Of a stretch of 64,000 bases of DNA, positions 31,901-42,682 are shown in pieces. The translations under genes and the position numbers were made by a program. A model generated the notes under the pieces. The model was given only the letters and a program-made list of their open reading frames with translations. It was not told the DNA's origin and ran no database searches. The DNA is from Nematostella vectensis. Its lineage: Eukaryota > Cnidaria > Anthozoa > Actiniaria > Edwardsiidae. The DNA lies in NCBI RefSeq assembly GCF_932526225.1, contig NC_064036.1:6455519-6519518 (forward strand), in the 5' to 3' direction. How positions within the stretch are numbered: position 1 is the first letter of the stretch; every line of letters starts with the position of its first letter.

Positions 31901-34367
31901 GTGATTAGAAAAGTAGAACCTCCGTATAACGGACACCCCGTTTAACGGCAATACCCAACACCATGTGATTAGAAAAGTAGAACCTCCGTATAACGGACAC
32001 CCCGTTTAACGGCAATACCCAACACCATGTGATTAGAAAAGTAGAACCTCCGTATAAATGACACCCCGTTTAACGGCAATACCCAACACCATGTGATTAG
32101 AAAAGTAGAACCTCCGTATAACGGACACCCCGTTTAACGGCAATACCCAACACCATGTGATTAGAAAAGTAGAACCTCCGTATAAATGACACCCCGTTTA
32201 ACGGCAATACCCAACACCATGTGATTAGAAAAGTAGAACCTCCGTATAAATGACACGGAACGGAACGAATGTGTGTCTGCTTACCACCTTCATATCTTTG
32301 CGGCCACCCCCGAATCTCTTTCCAAATGATAATTTCTTGTGGCAGCCAAAATTCCCTAAACTTCCCCCCTACATCCGCTACTGATCGTTACAATCAGCTT
32401 TCTGCTAGCGGTCACTCACATGAACCGAACAATCTGGACTCTGATTGTTCTCCCGCAAGTTAAATCCACTAAGGGGAACTTTATCAAACCTCTTGTCCGC
32501 TTAGCTGATCAGGCGCATTATAGGGTGGGCACGCGCTCCCCCCCCCCACCCTCACCCCTTAAGTAAGTCTTTTATGATAAGTCTTTTCTTAAGAATTCTG
32601 GCTACGCCTCGGTTCCCATAAAACGTTCTGCCAACCAAAGTTTTTGTTATCTTTTATTGTTCTGGATGCTTCAATTCTTTAGCGGAAAGGGAGATTCGCC
32701 GAGCACGGGAGCTTGTGAAAGAAGCAGGGCACGTTATAGACATGGAGAAAAGCAACCAGGATGATGGAATGGAATTCAAGTTCTGGAAGGGTCTGAGAGA
32801 GGCGTGCTTGCTCCCTGAGTCCGCCATATTCGGCGCCGTGACCGAGCTCAAAGAGAAACTAGAAGACCTGCGCGATTCTATTCTTATGGTGTTTGCCATG
32901 ACTAATGCCATCTGGATGATCTTAATGGTCACGTTAACGAAAACGGTAAGAATTTTAGTCGCGCTTTGCAGTCAAGGACATGCTCAGGGATCCTAGTACG
33001 CTGGATTCCAGCGTACTTTGCGGGCGCTCCCAAAGGTTACTACCGCAGAAGAGCCTTTGGTAAGGACTTTGGTAATTAATTATATTCAAAATTAAAAAAA
33101 AGGAATTAAATTTACTTAGGTAACTTGATTAAACCTAGACTCCTCCGCACAACCAGCGGTCGGAGTGCGAAGGCGTCTAGGTCAACCCAGGATGCCTTTA
33201 AATAAGGGCCCCCTCCCCAATAAGCGCCCCCTCTGAGCGCCCCCCTCCACCACGAATACAAAGCTATCGTACTGCTATTAAACAACTATTTAAAAGTGTG
33301 AGATTTTGGGTTCCTGTTTTGACGCCACAACTGGCAGTCGATGGAAGTTTATTGTTTTTACTTCGCTTCGATTGGCAACTTGTATTTTTGCATATATCAA
33401 AATAAAATATGAGTTAACCATTGTGCGATTAATATTGTGTGGAGCTAAGCTATGGATTTTGCGCATTTGTTCCAGCCTCAACTCAAAGTGTTAGGAACAG
33501 ACGCCCTCGGTTTGGCTTTCCTCGCTATTTACGGCTTCATCATCGTTCTCCAGTTCTTAACCCTTATCTGGCATCGTCTCTCCACATGGTGTCACATGAT
33601 CGCTCGCGCGCCCTGGACCCGAGGCCCCTATAAAATGGCATGGGCTTTCAGTGACGAAAACCTGGTGCCAGAGCCCACTCAAGCAGACCTGGAGAGAGTC
33701 CGTCGGCTCCGACACAAGCGCAGAAGAAGAAGTGAGTGGCTCTTTGTAACATATGTAATTCGCGTAAAAAGTATAAACAAACGCGCTAAACCAAAACAGC
33801 ATAGATAATAGTCCAGACCAGGAACTTTCTTTGCGCCCGACATTCTGGCTCACGAGCTACAGAAGGACTACACAGATACAGAGGACTACATAGATAAGAG
33901 AGGGTAACTTGGGTATTCGGCACGCGTCATGTCACTACTTACACACTATACTATGAAAAAAGTCGTACAAATATCGCGTAATAAAAAAAATTCCAAACTA
34001 AGTTATCAAGATTTGCATAAACACTCCTAGAAGGCTGAGATATCGAGTATTGTACGTTTCGACACTGGTTGTAATTTACTAAAACTTTGGAATTGCAAAT
34101 ATCCTCCGCATTTAACTTATTTCACTGAAAATTGGTTCTATTTTGCATCTGTTGCATTCAGATGTGGTAAACATAGAATTTTTCAATTGAAATCGTCTTG
34201 GTAAAAGCATACTCATGTCCCTTTAAATCGTGTGTTTTCCGTTAGGTCGCCATTCCTCCAGTGATGCCCATCATGCACTGCTTTACAACTCGACTGAGCA
34301 AAGCTCCACTTCAAACCTGGAGCATTCTGGTCATACTATGGTGCTACCAGCTACGGCAATAGCCTGA
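16937..34367 (+). CDS. Chitin synthase with tandem SAM domains (22 coding exons, 1534 aa)
   Basis: Family-2 glycosyltransferase that polymerises UDP-GlcNAc into chitin at the plasma membrane. Exons: 16937-17317, 18272-18511, 18842-19009, 19766-20081, 20644-20928, 22322-22617, 22984-23091, 23426-23698, 24492-24630, 24893-25148, 25734-25990, 26299-26406, 27079-27348, 28357-28526, 29072-29255, 29427-29551, 30258-30329, 30403-30501, 31456-31672, 32683-32945, 33476-33731, 34246-34367 (TGA). All phases agree. N-terminal membrane segments span residues about 35-460. The catalytic core has ATDADV (633-638), VLCSPGCFSAYR, EDRW (737-740) and QRRRW (774-778). More membrane segments follow, then a Thr/Pro/Ser-rich linker (about 907-960) and SWGTRE (1031-1036). 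Two SAM domains lie at about 1180-1241 and 1250-1317, before the last membrane segments. The first ATG has an acceptable context. The motif order is that of animal chitin synthases. The unusual points are the paired SAM domains and the intronic repeats. Confidence 0.95.
19011..19395. mobile_element. Harbinger-like MITE inserted in the intron 3 splice donor
   Basis: About 380 bp with 22-bp terminal inverted repeats: GGCCCGATTCATACGTCGCG on the left, matched by CGCGACGTATGAACCGGGCC on the right. It is flanked by TAA on both sides (19011-19013 and 19393-19395), the 3-bp TWA-type duplication of PIF/Harbinger elements. The left TAA is part of the exon 3 donor (GAG|GTAAGG). The element therefore begins at intron base 5 and supplies the +5 G. 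Confidence 0.75.
19400..19700. repeat. ATG/GAT-rich low-complexity tract
   Basis: Imperfect GATGAT/ATGATG trinucleotide-rich sequence in chitin synthase intron 3. It is not coding. Confidence 0.6.
23100..23425. repeat. Degenerate acceptor-proximal repeat in intron 7
   Basis: Diverged units of about 60-65 bp fill chitin synthase intron 7. The clearest pair is CTGTCTGCTTACTCTAGTGT...CCTCACCTG and CTGTCTGCTTACTACAGTGT...TTCACCCAG. The last copy ends with the real acceptor of exon 8, so the upstream copies carry an equivalent but mutated acceptor. Confidence 0.55.
24411..24475 (+). pseudogene. Possible ghost copy of chitin synthase exon 9
   Basis: About 60 bases upstream of exon 9 resemble the exon's middle. 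CTCTGCT, TTTCAG, GCGCATATCGGTGCCTTG and GTGGCTTGACG line up with exon 9's CTCTGCT, TTTCAG, GCGTATCGATGCCTTGCA and GTGCGTGACG. The copy has gaps and no useful frame. It may be an old partial tandem duplication of the exon. Chance similarity is not excluded. Confidence 0.35.
25404..25733. repeat. Minisatellite copying the exon 11 acceptor
   Basis: Intron 10 ends in about four units of up to ~91 bp: CAGAGGATCACGAACATGTG, then GGTCAATACCCCCCACTAAC, then ATACAGCCCTTATGCGCACT. The last unit reads ACTAACATACAGCATTTATG and then CGCAG|, where exon 11 begins. The array therefore runs into the splice acceptor and the internal units are copies of it. Confidence 0.8.
27366..28225. repeat. Minisatellite of decoy 5' splice sites in intron 13
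   Basis: Roughly 28 units of 27-30 bp, core GGTGAGTAGATCTGATTCAG then TGGTCCTGT. The first units sit directly after exon 13, whose junction is TCATGG|GGTGAGTCAAT. The next copy, starting about 20 bases later, is TCATGGGGTGAGCCAATCTA. Nearly every unit carries GGTGAGT, a strong donor consensus. The array appears to have grown from the junction itself. Confidence 0.9.
28914..29002. mobile_element. Short MITE in intron 14
   Basis: About 88 bp with inverted ends: TAGTGTTTACACGCCGTTCT on the left and AGAACGGCGTCTAAACTAGG on the right. It is non-coding. Related ends occur at about 24113-24205 (CCTTAGGCCTGGAAC...AACTAGGCCTTA) and partly at 29360-29375. This points to a small family in the introns of this gene. 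Confidence 0.55.
29690..30180. repeat. Five-copy tandem repeat containing a MITE end, intron 16
   Basis: Five units of about 62 bp (CTTAATGATACTATCCTACG, CCTTAAGGCCTGGCTAAACT, AATAGACATGTCAAG). The last unit continues into a longer element that closes at about 30180 with TTTTAGCCAGGCCTTTA, the inverted form of TAAGGCCTGGCTAAA. The tandem unit therefore repeats one inverted terminus of a MITE together with flanking intron. It is not at a splice junction. Confidence 0.75.
30502..31000. repeat. Minisatellite seeded at the exon 18 donor
   Basis: Five to six units of about 74 bp begin exactly at the intron 18 donor (CCG|GTAAGTAAAGCTCAATC). Later units start GTAACTAATGCTGG or GTAAGTAATGCTGG and end ATACCACACATGGCACT. 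A final diverged copy at about 30953-30990 reads GAATGTACGAGTAAGTTTAG. It includes the last exonic bases (exon 18 ends GATGTACCG). Units therefore carry exon and donor sequence. Confidence 0.85.
31657..32255. repeat. Minisatellite seeded at the exon 19 donor
   Basis: About nine units of ~64 bp. The founding copy is the junction CAATATCCAACACCAT|GTGAGT followed by AAAGTAGAACC. Repeats read CAATACCCAACACCATGTGA, then TTAGAAAAGTAGAACCTCCG. Each unit thus repeats about 16 exonic bases plus the donor; GTGAGT is kept in the first intronic copy and changed to GTGATT in most later ones. The AGTAGAACCTCCGTATAACG part resembles a Tigger/pogo-type terminal repeat. Confidence 0.9.
32995..33058. repeat. 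Copy of the 46-bp GGATCCAGCGTACTTTGCGGG repeat family
   Basis: Chitin synthase intron 20 contains CCAGCGTACTTTGCGGGCGC followed by TCCCAAAGGT, preceded by an inverted piece (TACGCTGGATTCCAGCGTA). The same unit is tandemly repeated at 47905-48080, downstream of complexin. Confidence 0.7.
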
Positions 34368-36609
34368 CACCCAACAACAACTACAAAGATAGCCTGACTT
34401 TAAACAAGGCCGGATCATCTTTCGTCGTATGAATCTTGCCATATTTTAAACCTCGAGCTGCTATAATCTTAATATTACAGGGTCGTAGCAGGCCTCAGGA
34501 ATATTGTGGGGCAGTGGGGGGCAGAAACATAAAGAAAATATTGGGGGGGGGGTCACAATACAGAAACATTAAGAAGATATTGGGGGGGGGGGGGCACAGC
34601 CACGCCCCTACTGGTGATTTCCTTATAATTTTCCAAAATATGGGGGGGGACGACGTGCCCCCAGTGCCCCACCCTTTGCTACGGCCCTGTATTACCGATA
34701 AGATTTTCAGTGGCGTATCCAGCCTCCACCCCCCTCCATACGAAATGACATTTCTCAAATTGACCTTCCGTCATACACTTTAGATATTGGTACCCCTCTC
34801 GGGATGCTCCCCCCCCCCCCTCTTTCTCTCAAGAGACCCTGGGTCCACCTGATTTTCTTTAGTTATGACCGCTTCTAGCTTAAAAATAATATTATTTTGA
34901 AGAATTAAGAATACGTGACTGTTACTTGCTAAGCATTGATTTTTTGCAGATTTGCGCTGTGCTTACATTAGACACGAAGTCAGCGTACTTTGTCGTTACA
35001 CTAACAATTTTTATTTGACAACTATATTTGTTGGCATCTTACACAATTTTTCATGAGTGATTATTTTTAAATTGCCGAGAAAAAGCAAACCTGCTAGTTT
35101 TTGAGCAGCTATAGTTGCCACATAAAAATTGGCGACTTTGCTCCATCTACACTAGCAAATAAAAATTGTCAACTAAAATTTGTTAGTGTAGATGTGGCTT
35201 TAATAGCCAGTCTCGTGATTTTTGAATAATATTTATTCGAGGATATCAAATTTAGCTAGGAGGAAACAATCAACAAACAACACAAGGCGAGGAGTTTTTA
35301 TTAAACCGTATTTTAGGGATCGTAGCGGGGTTGCCTATAATTTAAGTGAAATTAAGTATAAAAAGGTATAGTTGCATGATGACAGATTTATCTATATTTG
35401 TTCATTATCTTTTTTTTAGAACATTACTCTTAATTTTCACTTTTAAGTGATGGTTAAAACCATCTTCCTATTGCTGATAAGTGAATAAATGTGTGAAAAA
35501 TCAATTAATAGCAGAATTTTAATAAGTAAACCTACTCCAACGACTTCCTAGTGCACCGAAGATGGATAAGACCTGTCTTAAGTCCAGCAATACTGGTCTT
35601 ATTATCAATGTTGCATATTCTTATTGGTTTTCCTGCTAATAGGTAGTTATAATTAAAGTAGTTATAGTCTAGTAATAAAAAAAAGGTCGGATTTGAAAAT
35701 ATGGCAAATGACCAGACCAGTAATAGTCAAAGAGTAGTATTCATCCCAACGCAAAAGAGAACAAAGACATCAGCGTGTATTTGTTTTAAAGTGTAATTCC
35801 AGGGTTGATGAAAGCCCCTGCAAGACGATAATGCATACTATTTACTACTGAAACGAAGGACACGACTCATGTAGACGTTCCCCATGCAAGTCTCTTTATT
35901 TGTCAAAAGCTCATCCAATCATTGGTGCACTAAAGCCCCGTGAAAACCGCGCCCAAATTATTATGTTAAAAAGGTGACGCAGTATCGCAAGCCCAGCTAT
36001 GCCGGCTGTTTGTAAACCATACTGGGAGGTGCCAACATTTCCTTTGTCTTGTGGTGACCCGAGAGTGCAATGCTGTCTGTCGTTGGGGCTTAACATCTAT
36101 TAGCCACTGAGCCTTTTATCTCCTCTCCTTTCTTCCCCCTTTCTTCGTTTTGCCACTATTTTCGCCTCACCTGCGTTTTCTTTCTACTCTAAATATAGAA
36201 AGCATTTTCCACTGGTGATTCTGTGAACAGACCAGCCTCCCTGCTCTTTTTTTAAAAATCTAACATTTTTTTCGGTGTAAAAAGTATTTCAAATTTAAAA
36301 CGTAGTAGAAACCATAAATATATAGCGTGAAGAAAATGGTTATAGACAATCTAAATATAGGCAAGGGCTTTAGATTTGGATTTTATAATATATTATGATA
36401 TAAATGTAAAAATAAAAAATAGCAGTCCTTAAAAGCGTAGACAGCGGGAAAGGAGCGCTTTCGTTTTTCCTTCTACCCATGAGCACGCGAAATCTTCTCT
36501 TTTCCTAGCTGCTAATGCCACGCAGGCTAGTAAAAACGTCGCTCGCTTGCAGGTTCCGTCTGTTTGACACGGAGATAGTGTGGTGTGATCCCCTTTTCTG
36601 TGGACATGT
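34368..36609. other. Spacer between chitin synthase and the TBC gene
   Basis: The 3' UTR of chitin synthase should begin here. No further gene is seen. Contents are a MITE with CAGGG(T/C)CGTAGCA ends (34478-34689), a foldback element at about 34994-35200 with ACACTAACAATTTTTATTTG against CAAATAAAAATTGTCAAC, C- and G-runs, and AT-rich sequence. Short open frames at 35911-36096 and 36429-36665 have no recognisable motif. Confidence 0.55.
34478..34689. mobile_element. MITE with CAGGGYCGTAGCA inverted ends
   Basis: Starts CAGGGTCGTAGCAGG and ends CTTTGCTACGGCCCTG, its approximate reverse complement. The flanks TATTA/TATTA suggest a short target duplication. The interior is G-rich (GGGGGGG runs) and non-coding. 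Related right ends, CACCCCCTGCTACAGCCTTG and CACCCCCTGCTACGGTCCTG, lie near 44290 and 46920. Confidence 0.65.
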
Positions 36610-39600
36610 TCACAAAGCCCGATTCTTGCGTGACACGGTTGCCTCCAGGGAATCGACCACCTCAAAGCAATCCATGACAGACTTGCGACAGTAGTGAAAG
36701 AATAGATCTTCCGCTTTCACTAAAATAGTGTTCAAGTCCATCTTCATAGAGATACTACAATAAAACAGTGAATATCTCTTTACAGTAGATACCACAAAGG
36801 GGGGGGGCTAAGATTGGCTTAGGGAGTGGGGGGAGGGTGTGCCCAGTCATTGGTATTATATGGGCACGAAATTTATAACTAGGGGGTTGGGGGTCTGTCA
36901 TGTCTGGTGCGTATCTCTTCGCCGCGATGATTGGATGGTTAAGTTTTTAAGTCCAGGCGTGTTTAAAGTAGGCCAATTACGTCACCATTTAATGCTCCCG
37001 CTAAACACAGTCACATAAAGAATTTTCTATTTCCATCGGCTAATTCAAGCAAGTAACTGAGAAACTCTTAATCACATATGATTAATAAAGTATCAGACTT
37101 TAACCGTGAATGGTTATTTTGAAGTTTCCTTGCAAATAACCGTTGTATTTTTAATTATAAACAATAACAAAGGAGAAGTTGATCCATTCTGTAAGCCACC
37201 CCAGCGCACTTGACTCACTTGCGTGAAGACTGTGCTATAATTGACCAATTGTCAACTAGCCTGCCCGCAGGCGTTTACCCGGTGTTTTTCGTAAGGTTTT
37301 TCGCTATGCGCCGAGTCTTACCCGCGCGGTCGCCGCGGCTTACGCTTGGCCAGAACAAAACAAGATGGCGGTACTCGGCGCATAGCGAAAACACCTAACG
37401 AAAGACACCGGGTAATTTTAACCGAATGTTAAATGTAATGTTAACGATCACATGGCATTGAAGTACCTGTTCATGGTGTTGTATATGCCAGAGACCTCCT
37501 TGCACTTGAGAAAAAGGTACCGGTGTTCTCGCAGTACCGCCAGACACACAAACAGATCAAAGGAGAACGCCGAGTCAAGGTCTAACAGCTCGGTGTGGAA
37601 TTGTCCTCCTGCAAGAAAGCAGTAGGGTCGCAAACAGAAGCTCTTGACACTTTTAAAAGCCTCGTGCAAACAGCGCAAACATTGCTGACGCCACCACGCT
37701 CGGTTGACCACAAGACAAAGGGAATGTTGGCGAACTAATTCAAAGCACTTCCCAACATTGTTTACTGTAATAGAGCCAACTTTACTGGGACGACGTCTCG
37801 TCGCCTGCTGGCGCTGTTTGGAGCTTTCTTTAAGTGGAGAAGTTCACCTGATCGAGGTCGATTACCCTAAATTTGAGTAAGTAAACGACATCCATCTTCA
37901 GATGCACAGATAAAAGGAGTGACGTCGGACTTGTACTACGTTGTTATGGTTAAATGTTTTTTATAAAACCATGGATTTATTTGTAGGACCCGTTTCTTAT
38001 TGTAGATGGATTGAATTCACAGTGATTCAAGAGGATTTGGCATTTATTTGCATTGATTCAAAAGCAACATTATGTGACTTACCATCTTTTTCGCGGTTTC
38101 TGGATCTCTGCTTGTATCGCTCTCGGTCTGCTTCAATGGATGACAACTCGAGGTGCTGGCTACTTAGGATCTCGAATAACTTGAGCGCCTCTTCAAAACA
38201 GAATTCTCGCTTAAAGCCAAGAACAAGCCACCTATATAAAACAACAACAGCCAAGTAGGACTAAAAAAGAACTGGTCATTCTAAAACACAGCATTGAATC
38301 CCTACAAAGGAAACCGAACTGTAACCTGTAATATACAATGTCAAGAAGATCTCCCAGGATCTCTAGATCTCCCATGTCATTTGATGTCCCTTACCTATGT
38401 GCAAAGAGTAGATCTTCCATGCCGTTAAGGTACCTTACCTGTGTTACAAAGAGAATATCTCCCATGTCATTCGAGATCCTTGCCTATGTACAAGAGTAGA
38501 TCTTCCATTCCATTACAACCAAATTCGTTGTTGCGCGACCTCGGCGAATCCAAAATCCATGTCTCGTTTGGAAATAGCGCGTAATCAGACACAAGCTTTG
38601 GGGGCGGTTTGTCTGGTTTGGATTGTTTGGTTTGATTGAGTACGCGCTATTCCCAAACGAAGAAAGGAATTTTGGATTCTGGCAGGTCGCGCAACAACGA
38701 ATTTGGCTATAAGGTAACTTACCTATGTGCAAAGAATATATCTTCCATGTCACTAAAGGTACCTTACCTATGTACAAAGAGTAGATCTTCCATGCCATCA
38801 AGGTACCTTACCTGAGTACAAAAAGAATATCTTCCATTCATTCGAGAAACTGTACCTTACCTATGTACAAAGAGTAGATCTTCCATGCCATCAAGGTACC
38901 TTACCTGAGTACAAAAAGAATATATTCCATTCATTCGAGAAACTGTACCTTACCTATGTGCAAAGAGAAGATCTCCCATGTCATTCAAAGAACTTTACCT
39001 GTGTACAAGAATATATCTTCCATGCCATTAAGGTACCTTACCTGTGTACAAAGAGTAGATCTTCCATGTCATTTGAGATATTGTACCTTACCTATGTGCA
39101 AAGAGAGAGAATAATCTCTAAGGTCATTCGAGATGCCTTATGTACAAAAGAAGACCTCTTATGTCATTCAAATGTGCAAAGAAACATCTCTCGTGTCAGT
39201 AAAAATGCCTTACCTATGTACAAAGAGAAGATCTCCCATGTCATTTGAGGTAAAATGCTGTTCCAGCTGCCTATCCATCTGCTTTAACAATTTACCAACA
39301 AGTTCTAAAGAAAAAACAGAGCAGTTTAAGGCTTGTTACAAACAATATCAAAGTCATAATAAAGAGCAAAATAGTCCAACAGATCCCCCTCCACACATAT
39401 CTCCAATATGTAAACTGTAAACTATAATAAATGTATGAGAAGAAAAACATTCCTGAAAAACAAAACAGCTAAAGGAAGGGCAAGGCTTGCACTAGGCAAT
39501 GCTTCAAGGCCTTTTTAAAGAAAGCTCTAAGCTCCAAGACTAAATTCCTTTACCTATCTTGTTCATCATGGTGGAATCGAGAAAATCCCCTTTGACATGC

Positions 39601-42600
39601 TCCATGTAGTTAGCAAAGCAGGAATAAGCTTCATCTTCAGCCACCAGCACGACAAGAAACCGACTAAGGATGTCATTCATACCCTGAGCATATCCAACAT
39701 CTGTGCAACAGTAATAAACATTGAGTAGAACATCCTGCAAATATACTGTAGCCAACATCGATATGACAACAACACTTTAATTAGCATAATAGGGGTAGCA
39801 ATGGGTGAATCCGAGACTTACCAAGGCGCAGAGACAGATGTTTCAGAGACCGAGACCGAGACTTTTGTCAAATTTCGGAATCTGAGCTTTTCTGGTCTCT
39901 TAACGACAGAGCCTGATCTTGTTTTTTTTTCTATATTGTTTTCGGATAACTTGCTTAAGGTATGTCATAAACATAAGTTTTTTCAAAAGAAGTTACAGGA
40001 GTTACAAAGAGTTACAATACATTCTTGCTACACTAAGAATAAGAAGGGGAAACCTGTAGCATGGTAAAAAACCTAAAACAGATTGCGTTTAACAAAAATT
40101 CAAGACCCTGAGATCGCATTTAAAAAACCCAGACTCCACGACCGTGGTGAAAAAGTATGGCCCCTATTAGACCCCTAAAATTTAGGAAAAAACAAGACTT
40201 TGAGACTTGAGTAAAAAATGCTGAGGTTACGAGACTTTGCGAAATTTTTGCAAGACCTTCAAAATTTTGAGGTACCCATTGCTATCCCTCATAATCAACC
40301 TCTGGATGAAGTACTGAAAATTTAGAAAAAGAACACAGGGTTGGTACACTACACACCATGCAACAAGGCGAGAAAACACCAACAGCATTACAGAGCCAGG
40401 AACCTTGGCTATTTTCTGGCACTATTTGCATGGGGCTCAGAACTGTATCATTCCCCTTCCTACACTGCTTTTTGTACTGATGCATGCAGACCTGCCTCTA
40501 CATACCTTGATGATATGCTGCATATGTGATGAGAATGTCTCGCAAAACGATCAGATTTGGATTTCCTTGACCCCTGATAAAAAACAGAAGATAATGAGAT
40601 CAACTAGAAAGTACAGTAGAAAGCTACTAATGGAGCTTTCTTGGCTATGTAGGTCATAGCTGATGGCTATTGTAAGTTCTTTTGACTTGTTTGTAAAAAA
40701 AAAAAAAAAAACAGCTCATTAACCGAGCAACTGCCCTTAAGAGTAAAACACTTAAATAGGAATGGTACTCTTTTGAAGGTGACTAGTTGTCTTCCTCTTT
40801 TAAAAGGTAAATGGCTGAAAGGTTCTACATGTACCTAGCTAAGCTTTTGATTGTTTATGTAGAAGATTTACTCCCTTTCCTCATCCAGTGAGAGTTCGGT
40901 AGAAAAAAGAACTTACTTGAAAAATGGATGGGCTCTATCTGTTCGTGGTACATCTTTATCAATACTTCTTATAGACTTGTTTAGTTTCTCAATATCAATA
41001 ACCTGCCTGCTTGCATTAACCTGAGAAAAAAATCAAAACAATTCAAACAAATCCTGTCAAGAGTCACACTTTTACACTACTAGTGTAAAAGTAGTCTGTG
41101 GGTTGGGTTGGGTTGGGTGTTAATGTACCCCTTCCAATGCCTCTGTAAAATTAGTAAGGAAATATGTGATCCACTTTATTACCTTCGTACAACCCTAGCA
41201 CAGAAAGCATAACCACCAAGTCAGATTCAATGTGTAATAAGGAGGGAATGAGGAGAAGAGTTAAAAGGGGAGGGGAAAGAGGGTGCTGCAGCTATTGATC
41301 TTTGTTATGGATTTTCTATAACAGTAATCATTAATATTTTCTAGCCCATTTTGACAGGGGAAATATGCTTTAGTACCTTTGCCGTCAAATCTAGGAATAC
41401 CCGCTGATTATCATGGATGCTCCCGAATGCATCTGCTCTTTGACTCTCTTTCTCCTCTGGGTCATGCTTTAGTTTGCATAATTCTTCACACTCTCTAATA
41501 TACAGAGGTTTTGGATTCACTGCCATACCACCTGGCTCCCCCATTATGTTCTGATAAGCATCAATCTCTTGTTTCCATCTATTCTTCTGAGCATTATACT
41601 TGGTGTAATTTTCTGCTAATATTACTTGTCTCTCCCTAACAAAAAGAACAAAAAGCTGATATACAGAAATAGTAGAATCAATTAATCCGATTTTACATTA
41701 TTTTATCCAAAGAGTTGACACTATTATTCTATTTGATGAACGGACTGGCAGAATTATGGATTAAGACATTTCAAGGTGCTGTAAAAGGTTATGGGAATTT
41801 GGTTATGGAAGTGAAAAGCTCACCTTTGTGTAGAGGAGAATGGATACAGGCCATATAAGAATCTCCACACCTCCTTGCGTAATTGGCTACTGACCCCACC
41901 TACAAAAAAGGGAGATATTTTGTAAGTGAAAAGGAATGAAAACAAAAAGAAATGTATCTACCTCAAAAATGAATATCTGTGCATGGTTGTAGTCAACTCG
42001 TGCTTTGATGCAAACAGCTTCCAAACCAGCAAAAGCACTGCTGGCCCTTCTTTGTTTGGCTGACCTAATGGCTAAGAAAATGATGGTGAACTGCCTCATG
42101 GCACCTCTTAGTATGGTGTCCAAACTGTGCTCAACATCCCAACAGCTTTTCACCAGCTGTTGTCACTGTTTGCACAGGGCTTTACAACCCAAAGCAGCTA
42201 CTAGGAAACATTGGCTCATAATTACTGTTTTCATTTGACAGGCCACACAAGAGATCCAGACAAAAAAAGCAAGCTGGTTACTGCAACCTGTTGCGTGACT
42301 AATTTATGCAGTTTAAGAAATACCAACAAAAAAATGCCTGTTATAATAATAAGCATGTTTGTGGAGAGAAGCCTGCCAGCTCAACAGACCCAACTGTCAA
42401 TTGTTGGTTCTAAAATAATCAGTTCAAACCATGAAAGGTTGCAATAGTACTTGTACCCTTGAAAACAGCTTTTCTAAGTCCACTTTCATTTATAATACGT
42501 CCGTCCTGGTCCATCATTTTAGTCCATTCCTGCTTTTCCAATGGACCTGTCCGCTCTGTTTTGTGTGATGGGCTCTCCGGCTCTACCAGCTCCAATTCAC

Positions 42601-42682
42601 AGAACTCTTCAGAAAGTTCTGAGGAACAGTCACTGCAATCCTTTTGTGTTCCCCTTGGAGGAAGGCTCTTTGTACATGACAT
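36610..42682 (-). CDS. TBC-domain Rab GTPase-activating protein (10 coding exons, 468 aa)
   Basis: Predicted to stimulate GTP hydrolysis on a Rab GTPase and so control vesicle traffic. Coding exons, 5' to 3': 42682-42457, 41899-41824, 41635-41377, 41020-40917, 40573-40506, 39700-39554, 39304-39214, 38231-38083, 37608-37467, 36754-36610 (TGA). All phases agree. A short acidic N-terminus precedes a TBC domain covering most of the protein. Motifs: GLRKAVFKGGVSSQLRKEVW, the arginine finger IDKDVPRTDR (Arg213), the glutamine finger GYAQG (Gln250), MGDLLFVHRWLVLGFKREF, and a C-terminal helix with ILVKAEDLFFHYCRKS. Both catalytic fingers are kept, so it should be active. It resembles the TBC1D15/16/25 group, but I cannot fix the orthologue. 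The frame is open upstream of the ATG to an acceptor at 42730, so an extra 5' exon is possible. Confidence 0.9.
38390..39240. repeat. Minisatellite copying exon 7 end plus donor of the TBC gene
   Basis: About 15 units of roughly 40-48 bp. On the minus strand exon 7 ends ATGACATGGGAGATCTTCTC, then TTTGTACATAG|GTAAGG. The repeat units read AATGACATGGAAGATCTACT, then CTTTGTACACAGGTAAGG, then a few bases such as TACCTTAATGGC. Each unit thus repeats the last ~34 coding bases (MGDLLFVHR) and a perfect GTAAGG donor. The array occupies most of intron 7 and ends at the real junction. Confidence 0.92.
38519..38705. mobile_element. Foldback MITE nested inside the TBC minisatellite
   Basis: A 187-bp element with about 65-bp imperfect inverted arms: CCAAATTCGTTGTTGCGCGA on the left and TCGCGCAACAACGAATTTGG on the right. 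It interrupts the junction-derived array, so it inserted after the array had expanded. No coding capacity. The family is not identified. Confidence 0.75.

Noticed and set aside
34436..34783. 115-codon frame
   Set aside because: It is generated by G-runs of the MITE at 34478-34689.
39701..39734. Alternative upstream start of TBC exon 6, reading DVLLNVYYCCT
   Set aside because: It looks like TBC sequence, but exon 5 (40573-40506) already encodes the equivalent LRDILITYAAYHQ, and only the acceptor at 39701 is in phase with it.
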